Of a stretch of DNA of 16,556 bases, positions 8,467-14,162 are shown piece by piece. This DNA is from an uncultured Eggerthellaceae bacterium (lineage in GTDB: Bacteria > Actinomycetota > Coriobacteriia > Coriobacteriales > Eggerthellaceae): contig CAMOUE010000028.1 in the NCBI GenBank assembly GCA_946626265.1, positions 1 through 16,556 on the forward strand. Direction: 5' to 3'. Within the stretch, counting starts at the first letter, position 1; each line of letters begins with the position of its first letter. The translations under genes and the position numbers were made by a program. The notes under the pieces are model-generated. The model made no database searches. It had not been told where the DNA came from and was given only the letters and a program-made list of their open reading frames with translations.

Positions 8467-8486
8467 AACCGCATAATCATGCGGTT
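8467..8486. promoter_or_regulatory. 20-bp operator-like dyad in the aldA promoter
   Basis: AACCGCAT (8467-8474) and its exact complement ATGCGGTT (8479-8486) flank a 4-nt centre. On the minus strand it begins 9 nt after the -10 box, so it covers roughly +1 to +22 of the aldA transcript, a classic repressor position. On the plus strand the last arm runs into TTTT, but no plus-strand gene lies upstream, so an operator is favoured over a terminator. Confidence 0.5.
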
Positions 8487-8495
8487 TTCATCGTT

Positions 8496-8524
8496 ATTCT
8501 AAGACTTCGTCGTGAATATGTCAG
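8496..8524 (-). promoter_or_regulatory. Promoter of aldA
   Basis: On the minus strand CTGACA (complement of 8519-8524, 5 of 6 to consensus) and TAGAAT (complement of 8496-8501, 5 of 6) are separated by exactly 17 nt. The predicted start at about 8489 gives a leader of about 70 nt before the aldA ATG. Confidence 0.7.
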
Positions 8525-8642
8525 AAGTATTTTTGGAGCGGAACAAGGAGGTTGTGTCGATGGGGAGTTCGCGGCTCATGAGCGCGCATGCGGCCGTTAA
8601 AATGCATACAGGTAAAGAACGGCTCGAGAGGCAGGAGCAACT

Positions 8643-9626
8643 ATGGACTTCACTTCCAACAAGCGCCCGGATGACATGCAGCGCATAAACACGCCCGAAT
8701 TGGCTGATGCGTTCATCGAAGAGGCCGTCGAGGCCATGCGCTCGCAGGTCGGCGATAAGAAAGTGCTGCTCGCGCTCTCGGGTGGCGTTGATTCTTCCGT
8801 GGTCGCCGCATTGCTCATCAAGGCCATCGGGAAGCAGCTCGTCTGCGTGCATGTGAATCACGGCCTCATGCGTAAGGGCGAGTCCGAACAGGTCATCGAT
8901 GTATTCCAGAACCAGATGGACGCCAACCTCATATATGTCGATGCGACGGACCGCTTCCTCGACCTGCTTGCGGGCGTGGAGGACCCCGAGGCGAAGCGCC
9001 ACGTCATCGGCGAGGAGTTCATCAAGGTGTTCGCCGAGGAAGCTGCGAAGCTCGAGGGAATCAAGTTCCTGGGCCAGGGCACGATCTATCCCGACATTCT
9101 CGAGTCCGAGGCGGGCGTCAAGGCCCACCACAACGTGGGCGGCCTGCCCGAGGACCTCGATTTCGAGCTCGTCGAGCCCGTCAAGCTGTTGTTCAAGGAC
9201 GAGGTGCGCGTGGTAGGCGACAGGCTCGGCCTTCCTGCCAACATGGTGTACCGCCAGCCGTTCCCGGGTCCCGGTCTCGGTGTTCGCTGCCTAGGCGCCA
9301 TCACGCGCGACCGTTTGGCCGCCTTGCGAGAGGCCGACGCCATCGTGCGCGAGGAAATCGATGCGGCCGGGCTCGACATCTGGCAGTACTTCTGCGTAGT
9401 GCCGGACATGCGCGCAACCGGCGTGCGCGACGACAAGCGCGCATACGAGTGGCCTTGCATCATCCGCTGCATCAATACGGTGGACGTGATGACTGCGGAG
9501 GTGCCGGAGCTCGACTGGTCGCTGCTCAAGAAGATAACGGCGCGTATCCTCGACGAGGTGCCCGGCATCTGTCGCGTGTGCTACGACTTGAGCCCCAAGC
9601 CTATCGGAACGGTCGAGTGGGAATAA
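8643..9626 (+). CDS. guaA: GMP synthase, ATP-pyrophosphatase subunit without glutaminase domain
   Basis: Catalyses ATP-dependent amination of XMP to GMP. The protein has 327 residues, against about 510-525 for the usual bacterial GuaA. It contains the N-type ATP pyrophosphatase with the P-loop SGGVDSS (46-52), the conserved HHNVGGLPEDL and FKDEVR blocks, the RQPFPGPGLGVR block, and the C-terminal dimerisation domain ending in GTVEWE. The N-terminal class I glutamine amidotransferase is absent: an in-frame TAA at 8598-8600 lies 45 nt before the ATG and no GATase motif occurs nearby. AGGAG lies 6 nt upstream of the ATG. The arrangement resembles the archaeal GuaAb subunit. The enzyme must use free ammonia or a separately encoded glutaminase partner, which is not in this window. 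Confidence 0.93.
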   Translation: MDFTSNKRPDDMQRINTPELADAFIEEAVEAMRSQVGDKKVLLALSGGVDSSVVAALLIKAIGKQLVCVHVNHGLMRKGESEQVIDVFQNQMDANLIYVDATDRFLDLLAGVEDPEAKRHVIGEEFIKVFAEEAAKLEGIKFLGQGTIYPDILESEAGVKAHHNVGGLPEDLDFELVEPVKLLFKDEVRVVGDRLGLPANMVYRQPFPGPGLGVRCLGAITRDRLAALREADAIVREEIDAAGLDIWQYFCVVPDMRATGVRDDKRAYEWPCIIRCINTVDVMTAEVPELDWSLLKKITARILDEVPGICRVCYDLSPKPIGTVEWE

Positions 9627-9686
9627 AATTCGGGACAAAACGGTATTCCACACTCCACCCCGAAACATAACATTACCGCAGGTCAG

Positions 9687-9719
9687 AAGTGGTGCGTTCG
9701 AGAAATCGGCGCACCACTT
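9687..9719 (+). terminator. Hairpin after guaA
   Basis: A perfect 10-bp stem, AAGTGGTGCG (9687-9696) with CGCACCACTT (9710-9719), encloses a 13-nt loop, 60 nt past the guaA stop. It is followed by AGCTTTG rather than a clean T-run, so it is a weak intrinsic terminator or an mRNA 3'-end structure. A separate T6 run occurs at 9768-9773 after a GC-rich stretch, but I could not assign it a convincing stem. Confidence 0.5.
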
Positions 9720-9838
9720 AGCTTTGCCGCCTCGGACCGCGGCTCGGGCCGTCCTCCGGAAGCGCCTTTTTTGACGGCTGCCTTGGAGCCCTTCTTGAAA
9801 CGGGAGGTATGGCGAATCTCGCGCCTCTGCCGCGACGC
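9720..9838. other. Non-coding part of the 346-nt guaA-sufC gap
   Basis: The gap 9627-9972 holds no recognisable gene. This stretch has a GC-rich segment (about 9727-9767) and the T6 run, but no clear ORF, tRNA or riboswitch. A 41-codon frame starting with ATG at 9809 has its GGAGGT directly abutting the start codon and is not believed. Confidence 0.4.
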
Positions 9839-9857
9839 TGCAAATGCACGTTTTGCA
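9839..9857. promoter_or_regulatory. Dyad upstream of the suf promoter
   Basis: TGCAAA (9839-9844) and TTTGCA (9852-9857) form a 6-7-6 inverted repeat ending 18 nt upstream of the sufC -35 box. The position suits an activator or a distal repressor half-site. The arms are short, so chance is possible. Confidence 0.3.
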
Positions 9858-9875
9858 ATTCATCGAGAGTCGCGT

Positions 9876-9905
9876 TTGGTCAAATTCGGCATTTCAGCAT
9901 ATACT
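9876..9905 (+). promoter_or_regulatory. Promoter of sufCB
   Basis: TTGGTC (9876-9881) and TATACT (9900-9905, 5 of 6 to consensus) are 18 nt apart. The predicted start near 9912 gives a leader of about 60 nt. Confidence 0.65.
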
Positions 9906-9922
9906 ATGCGGGCACTAACGGA

Positions 9923-9950
9923 CAGGTCGCATGACATGAAAGCCGACCTG
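9923..9950 (+). promoter_or_regulatory. Leader hairpin of the suf mRNA
   Basis: CAGGTCG (9923-9929) pairs perfectly with CGACCTG (9944-9950) across a 14-nt loop within the predicted 5' leader, 22 nt before the sufC ATG. A 9-codon frame (ATG 9936 to TGA 9965) overlaps its right arm but has no good ribosome site. Function is unknown. Confidence 0.3.
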
Positions 9951-9972
9951 CGCATGACGAGATGAGGGACAA

Positions 9973-10755
9973 ATGCTAGAACTGAAGAACCTAGTGTTCG
10001 AGGTGCCGGTCAAGGAAGGTTCGTCCGAGACGAGACGTATCATCGACGACCTTTCGCTATCCATACCCGACGACACGTTCACGGTTATCACGGGCCCGAA
10101 CGGCGGCGGCAAGTCGACGTTGGCGAAGATCATCATGGGCATCGAGTCGCCGACGAGCGGCCGGATAATCCTCGATGGCCAAGACATCACCGACATGTCG
10201 ATCACCGAGCGCGCGAAGAGCGGAATTGGCTACGGGTTCCAGCAGCCCGCGCGTTTCAAGGGCATGAAGGTCAAGAAGCTGCTCGAGATCGCGGCGGGCA
10301 AGAAGCTGCCGATGCTTTCCTGTAACGAGTACCTTTCGAAGGTCGGCCTGTGCTCTGCCGACTGGCTCACGCGCGAGGTCGACAAGAACCTCTCGGGCGG
10401 TGAGGTGAAGCGGATCGAGATAGCGACGATGCTCGCACGAGACCCGAAGCTTGCAATCTACGACGAGCCCGAGGCCGGGATCGACCTGTGGAGCTTCGAC
10501 AGGCTCACAGAGACGTTTCGCTCAATTCACGACGCCGGAAACGGGCGTTCTATCATCATCATCTCCCACCAGGAGCGCATCATCCGCCTCGCGGACAGCA
10601 TCGTGCTTCTCCAGGACGGCAAGATCAAGGCGACCGGAAAGCCCGACGAGATTATGCCGGAACTCGGTCTTGCACGGCGTGCGGCGTCTGGACCGGCGTG
10701 CGCGCTGACCGAGCCGACGCGCCTTCACATCACCGAGATTCCGACGACCTGCTAG
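9973..10755 (+). CDS. sufC: Fe-S assembly ATPase SufC (SmsC-type)
   Basis: Cytoplasmic ABC-type ATPase that energises the SufB scaffold during iron-sulfur cluster assembly. In 260 residues the ABC motifs appear in order: Walker A GPNGGGKST (41-49), Q-loop GYGFQQ (86-91), signature LSGGE (140-144), Walker B LAIYDE (160-165), then EPEAGIDLWS (165-174) and H-loop H199. The Glu-Ala-Gly-Ile-Asp-Leu-Trp sequence after Walker B is typical of SufC-like proteins rather than of transporter ATPases, and no permease is nearby. GAGGG lies a few nt before the ATG. It is followed after 30 nt by sufB; together they form a two-gene unit without sufS, sufU/E or sufD, matching the reported SUF-like minimal (SmsCB) organisation. 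Confidence 0.9.
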   Translation: MLELKNLVFEVPVKEGSSETRRIIDDLSLSIPDDTFTVITGPNGGGKSTLAKIIMGIESPTSGRIILDGQDITDMSITERAKSGIGYGFQQPARFKGMKVKKLLEIAAGKKLPMLSCNEYLSKVGLCSADWLTREVDKNLSGGEVKRIEIATMLARDPKLAIYDEPEAGIDLWSFDRLTETFRSIHDAGNGRSIIIISHQERIIRLADSIVLLQDGKIKATGKPDEIMPELGLARRAASGPACALTEPTRLHITEIPTTC

Positions 10756-10785
10756 CCAGCGGGCCTGCATAGAAAGAGACTAAAC

Positions 10786-11715
10786 ATGGCAGTGGACCTT
10801 TCACCCATTGACGAAAGCCTGTTGGCGACCATCGCCAACATTCACGGCATGCCGAAAGGCGCATTCAACATCAGGCGCGACGGCCAGCTCGTCGAGCGGC
10901 ACAATTCGGCCTACATCGAGATCGAGACGAAGAAGGACAATCCCGGCATCGATATTCGCGTCAAGCCCGGAACGAAGGGCGAGACGGTCTTCATCCCCGT
11001 CATCGTCACGCAGTCCGGGTTGAAGGACGTTGTCTACAACACGTTCTACATCGGAGACGATTGCGACATCGAGATCATCGCGGGTTGCGGCATCCATAAC
11101 TCGAGTCATGCCGCGAGCGAGCACGATGGCATCCATTCGTTCCATATCGGCAAGAACTGCCGCATCAAATACATAGAGAAGCACTACGGCGAAGGCGAGG
11201 GCACGGGTGCTCGCATCCTCAATCCGACGACCGACGTCTACATGGACGAGGATTCGTACTGCGAGATGGAGATGGTGCAGTTGCGCGGCGTCACTTCGAC
11301 CGTCCGCGACACGAACGCGAAGATCGGCGCCCGCTCGAAGCTCGTGCTGACCGAGCGCCTGCTCACCCATGACGAACAGCTCGCCGAATCGAACGTGGTC
11401 ATCGAGCTCGTGGGTGAGGATTCCAGCGTCCAGGTCATCTCGCGAAGCGTTGCGCAGGACCGCTCCCGCCAAGTGTTCAACCCGCTCGTCGTCGGTAAGG
11501 CTGCTTGCCGCGGCCACGTGCAATGCGACGCGATCATCATGGGCGACGCGACCGTGAAGTCGATTCCGGCCATCGAGGCCGAAAGCCCGGACGCCATCCT
11601 CATGCACGAAGCCGCCATCGGCAAGATCGCAGGCGAGCAGATCACGAAGCTCATGACGCTCGGGCTCACCGAGGAGGAGGCGGAGCAGGAGATCCTCGAC
11701 GACTTCCTCAGCTAA
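10786..11715 (+). CDS. sufB: Short SufB/SufD-family Fe-S scaffold (SmsB-type)
   Basis: Scaffold on which Fe-S clusters are built, in complex with SufC. The 309-residue protein is shorter than SufB or SufD (roughly 420-500). It keeps the beta-helix-like core and the C-terminal family signature MHEAAIGKIAGEQ (273-285) followed by LMTLGLTEEEAEQEILDDFL, the segment that docks SufC. Cysteines at 93, 101, 125, 159, 241 and 247 and H274/E275 are candidates for cluster ligands or persulfide handling; which ones act is not visible. It starts 30 nt after sufC; the ribosome site is weak (AGAAAGAG), so coupling to sufC translation is possible. A strong terminator follows. A cysteine desulfurase must be encoded elsewhere or sulfide used directly. 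Confidence 0.88.
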   Translation: MAVDLSPIDESLLATIANIHGMPKGAFNIRRDGQLVERHNSAYIEIETKKDNPGIDIRVKPGTKGETVFIPVIVTQSGLKDVVYNTFYIGDDCDIEIIAGCGIHNSSHAASEHDGIHSFHIGKNCRIKYIEKHYGEGEGTGARILNPTTDVYMDEDSYCEMEMVQLRGVTSTVRDTNAKIGARSKLVLTERLLTHDEQLAESNVVIELVGEDSSVQVISRSVAQDRSRQVFNPLVVGKAACRGHVQCDAIIMGDATVKSIPAIEAESPDAILMHEAAIGKIAGEQITKLMTLGLTEEEAEQEILDDFLS

Positions 11716-11760
11716 GCCCGCATCGAACATACTTTCGGCGACGCGTTTTGCCCGACAGCG

Positions 11761-11791
11761 AATCCGACGGCTTCTCTAGCCGTCGGATTTT
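11761..11791 (+). terminator. Rho-independent terminator of sufCB
   Basis: AATCCGACGGCT (11761-11772) pairs perfectly with AGCCGTCGGATT (11778-11789) around a TCTCT loop, and the T-run TTTT (11788-11791) follows. It lies 45 nt past the sufB stop. Confidence 0.9.
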
Positions 11792-11809
11792 GCTAGTATG
11801 GGACTAGCA
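11791..11809. promoter_or_regulatory. Operator-like dyad upstream of serA
   Basis: TGCTAGT (11791-11797) and ACTAGCA (11803-11809) form a perfect 7-5-7 inverted repeat between the suf terminator and the serA start, 25 nt before the ATG. TAGTAT (11794-11799) inside it could be a -10 box, but no matching -35 is seen. A repressor site over the serA promoter is possible. Confidence 0.4.
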
Positions 11810-11834
11810 TGTAATCGTCCGAGAGGAAGCAACC

Positions 11835-13415
11835 ATGGCAAGGAAGGTTCTGGTAACTGAAGAACTCGACCCGGCAGGCATTTCTGTCCTCAAGAACCGC
11901 GGATTCAACGTCGACGTGAAGCTCGATCTGGACCATGAAGGTCTTTTGAGCTGCATCGGCGAGTATGACGGGCTTATTGTCCGGTCCCATACGCAGGTCA
12001 CTCGCGAGGTTTTAGACGCTGCCGACAATCTCCGCGTAATCGGGCGCGCCGGCGTGAGCATCGACAACATCGACCTCGACGCAGCAACCGAGAAGGGCGT
12101 CGTCGTATGCAACGCGCCGAATTCCAACATCATATCCGCCGCCGAACATGCGATGGCGCTCATTTTGGCCGTCGCGCGCCGCGTTCCCGAGGCAAACGAA
12201 TCGATGCACAAGGGGAAATGGCATTCGGGCGACTTCAAGGGCTGCGAGCTCTACGAGAAGACGCTTGCGATCTTCGGTCTCGGCCGCGTAGGCGGGCTCG
12301 TCGCGCAACGCGCTGCCGCATTCGGCATGAACCTCATCGCGTACGATCCGTACTGCAGCAAGGAACGTGCGACGACGCTCGGCGTCGAGCTGTACGAGGA
12401 CTTCGAGGACATGCTTCCGCTCGCGGATTTCATCACCGTTCACATGCCGCGTACGGCCGAGACCGAAGGCATGTTCGGGGCTGAGCAGTTCGCTGCAATG
12501 AAGGATGGCGTGTTCATCGTCAACGTGTCGCGTTCGGGCATCTTCGACGAAAAGGCCTTGGCCGATTTCGTGGCTGCCGAGAAGATCAGGTCCGTCGGCT
12601 TCGACGTTTTCGAGAACGAGCCGTGCCATAACTCGCCGCTGCACGAGTTCGACCACGTCGTGCTCACGCCGCACATCGCGGCGTCGACCGTCGAGGCCCA
12701 GCGTCGCGCGGGCGTTCAGACGGCGACGTTCGTCGCGCAGGGGCTTTCCGGCTCCATTGTCCCGACCGCGGTAAACGTTTCGAACGTTCCGCCCGAGGTC
12801 ATGGACAAGTTCGGCCCTTACTTGACAGCAGCTCAGATGCTCGGCAAGATCATCACCCAGCTCGAAGGCGACGTCCCGCAACATCTCGAGCTTTCCGCGC
12901 TCGGGACGCTGTCGAGCGCCGATCCCTCGATGCTGCTCGCCGGAGCGCTGAAGGGCATCCTCGCATACAAGAACGTCGGCGCCGTGACGGCGGGCAACGC
13001 CGAAGCCGTTGCCCAAAGGCATGGAATTGACGTGAAGACCGCATCGCAGGTTCCCTCGCTCGGATACGAGTCGATGCTGGTGCTCGAGACTGAGAAGAAC
13101 TCGATTGCATGCACCCTGCACGGCATAGATCGTCCGGCTCGCATCGTCTCGCTGTTCGGCTACAGCTTCGACATCGAGCCCGCCCCGCAATCGCTCGTGT
13201 TCGAGTACGTAGACGCGCCGGGTCGCATGGGCCTTATCGGGACGATCCTCGGGAAGGCGAACGTCAACATCGAGACGATGCAAATCGGCAAGAAGGAAGG
13301 GTCAGATCGAGCAATCGTGTATCTCAACGTGGACGGAGAGGTGACGGACGATGTCGTCACGGAGCTGCGCGAGGCGATTCCGGACCTCATGAACCTCTGG
13401 GTAATCAGTCTGTAA
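11835..13415 (+). CDS. serA: D-3-phosphoglycerate dehydrogenase
   Basis: First enzyme of serine synthesis: oxidises 3-phosphoglycerate to 3-phosphohydroxypyruvate with NAD+. At 526 residues it matches the long form: substrate domain, Rossmann domain (GLGRVG 148-153, NAD ribose-binding D171), catalytic R233 (in NVSRSG), E262 (in ENEP) and H280 (in TPHIAAST), then an intervening domain (about 315-450) and a C-terminal ACT domain (about 455-526, opening LVFEYVDAPGRMG). The ACT domain suggests feedback by serine, as known for the family. One small oddity is Ser after R233, where many members have Gly. AGAGGAAG lies just upstream of the ATG. It is apparently monocistronic, bounded by the suf terminator and the structured region after 13416. 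Confidence 0.95.
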   Translation: MARKVLVTEELDPAGISVLKNRGFNVDVKLDLDHEGLLSCIGEYDGLIVRSHTQVTREVLDAADNLRVIGRAGVSIDNIDLDAATEKGVVVCNAPNSNIISAAEHAMALILAVARRVPEANESMHKGKWHSGDFKGCELYEKTLAIFGLGRVGGLVAQRAAAFGMNLIAYDPYCSKERATTLGVELYEDFEDMLPLADFITVHMPRTAETEGMFGAEQFAAMKDGVFIVNVSRSGIFDEKALADFVAAEKIRSVGFDVFENEPCHNSPLHEFDHVVLTPHIAASTVEAQRRAGVQTATFVAQGLSGSIVPTAVNVSNVPPEVMDKFGPYLTAAQMLGKIITQLEGDVPQHLELSALGTLSSADPSMLLAGALKGILAYKNVGAVTAGNAEAVAQRHGIDVKTASQVPSLGYESMLVLETEKNSIACTLHGIDRPARIVSLFGYSFDIEPAPQSLVFEYVDAPGRMGLIGTILGKANVNIETMQIGKKEGSDRAIVYLNVDGEVTDDVVTELREAIPDLMNLWVISL

Positions 13416-13416
13416 T

Positions 13417-13489
13417 CGATGCCGGCTTGCTTGAAGCCATGGAGACGAACGCGCCCCGCCGAGGCTTTCGGCGGGGCGCCGTGGCATCG
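13417..13489 (+). terminator. Nested hairpins after serA (probable terminator region)
   Basis: The core is a perfect 12-bp stem, GCGCCCCGCCGA (13451-13462) with its complement (13468-13479), around a GGCTT loop. It has no T-run. Outside it, CGATGCC (13417-13423) pairs with GGCATCG (13483-13489), and a small hairpin GGCTT/AAGCC (13424-13438) lies within, so the RNA could form a three-way junction starting 1 nt after the serA stop. A further short dyad, GGACA-CGT-TGTCC, follows at 13489-13501. Confidence 0.55.
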
Positions 13490-13547
13490 GGACACGTTGT
13501 CCGATATATGTTGAAGTTTCGAATGATGGCAGATGGAAGAGCGATTG

Positions 13548-13556
13548 TGCTATAGT
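13548..13556 (+). promoter_or_regulatory. Extended -10 promoter of rimP-nusA-ylxR-infB
   Basis: TGC-TATAGT is an extended -10 (TGn plus 5 of 6 to TATAAT). The -35 region is poor (TGGCAG at 18 nt). The predicted start near 13563 would leave a leader of about 105 nt before rimP. Confidence 0.55.
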
Positions 13557-13604
13557 TTCCGCAAGTAACGACAAGGAGCCGTTGCGCCATATCTTTCGAA
13601 TTCG

Positions 13605-13632
13605 GAAAGTGGGCATGTCCCGCTTTCTTTTT
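13605..13632 (+). terminator. Leader terminator/attenuator of the rimP-nusA operon
   Basis: GAAAGTGGG (13605-13613) pairs with CCCGCTTTC (13619-13627), 9 bp with one U-G pair, around a CATGT loop, and is followed directly by T5 (13628-13632). It lies between the promoter and rimP, so it should terminate some transcripts before the operon. The upstream AAGGAG (13573-13578) and a 17-codon frame from TTG 13582 to TGA 13633-13635 run across the hairpin. Confidence 0.55.
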
Positions 13633-13669
13633 GTATGAAGGCTGGTGCGCGGGGAGAAGAGGGGCGCGG

Positions 13670-14140
13670 GTGCTCACGAAAAAGGAACAAGAACTGCTTG
13701 ACCTCCTGACGCCGCATGCCGAATCGCATGGGGTGGAGATCGTCACGCTCGAAATCGTCGGCGCGCGCAAGGCGCCCACAATTCGCGTGTACATCGACAC
13801 CGAGCACGGCGTCGGGTTCGACGAGCTCGCCTCCTCGCAATCGTGGATCAACGACCTGATGGACGAGGCCGATCCGTTCCCGGGCGCGTACACGCTCGAG
13901 GTGTCTTCCCCGGGCATCGACCGGCCGTTGCGAACCGCCGACCATTTCAATCGTTTCGCAGGCGAGACGGTCGTCGTGAAGACGACCTCGCCAATCGACG
14001 GACGGTCGTCGTTCACCGGCACCTTGCTGGGCATGGCGGCGCAGGACGTGCGCGTCGATTGCGACGGCAACGAAGTCGCCATTCCGCTCGGATCCATCAA
14101 GCGCGCCAATGTCAAGGGCACGTTCGACTTCAGGTCATAG
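13670..14140 (+). CDS. rimP: Ribosome maturation factor RimP
   Basis: Assists maturation of the 30S subunit. The protein has 156 residues, in the usual range of about 150, with the family hallmark LEVSSPGIDRPL (76-87) continuing into DHFNRFAGE, and a C-terminal SH3-like domain (about 95-156). The GTG at 13670 is chosen because GAGG lies 7 nt before it and the first residues LTKKEQELLDLL start the family's N-terminal helix. An in-frame TTG at 13631 sits inside the leader hairpin's T-run and is rejected. First gene of the rimP-nusA-ylxR-infB operon; nusA follows after 22 nt. Confidence 0.95.
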   Translation: MLTKKEQELLDLLTPHAESHGVEIVTLEIVGARKAPTIRVYIDTEHGVGFDELASSQSWINDLMDEADPFPGAYTLEVSSPGIDRPLRTADHFNRFAGETVVVKTTSPIDGRSSFTGTLLGMAAQDVRVDCDGNEVAIPLGSIKRANVKGTFDFRS

Positions 14141-14162
14141 CATAGTGGGAAAGGATTTAAAC

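Noticed and set aside
8467..8488. Dyad plus TTTT read as a plus-strand terminator
   Set aside because: No plus-strand gene ends upstream; aldA is on the opposite strand. The position just after the aldA -10 box fits an operator better.
9720..9773. GC-rich segment plus T6 as a second guaA terminator or a riboswitch
   Set aside because: I could not pair a stem ending at the T-run beyond a 5-bp match (9708-9712 with 9763-9767) that conflicts with the better hairpin. No riboswitch core is recognisable.
9809..9934. Small ORF of about 41 codons with two cysteines before sufC
   Set aside because: GGAGGT abuts the ATG with no spacing, and the frame overlaps the suf promoter and dyad.
10801..11730. 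Minus-strand frame mirroring sufB (309 codons)
   Set aside because: Mirror of a recognisable SufB gene with no family resemblance of its own. Similar mirror frames opposite serA (12012-13283), nusA (14157-15569) and guaA (8499-9131) were rejected for the same reason.
14109..14162. N-terminal extension of NusA from ATG 14109
   Set aside because: It would overlap rimP by 32 nt, has no ribosome site and adds residues unlike the family. GTG 14163 has AAAGG at proper spacing.
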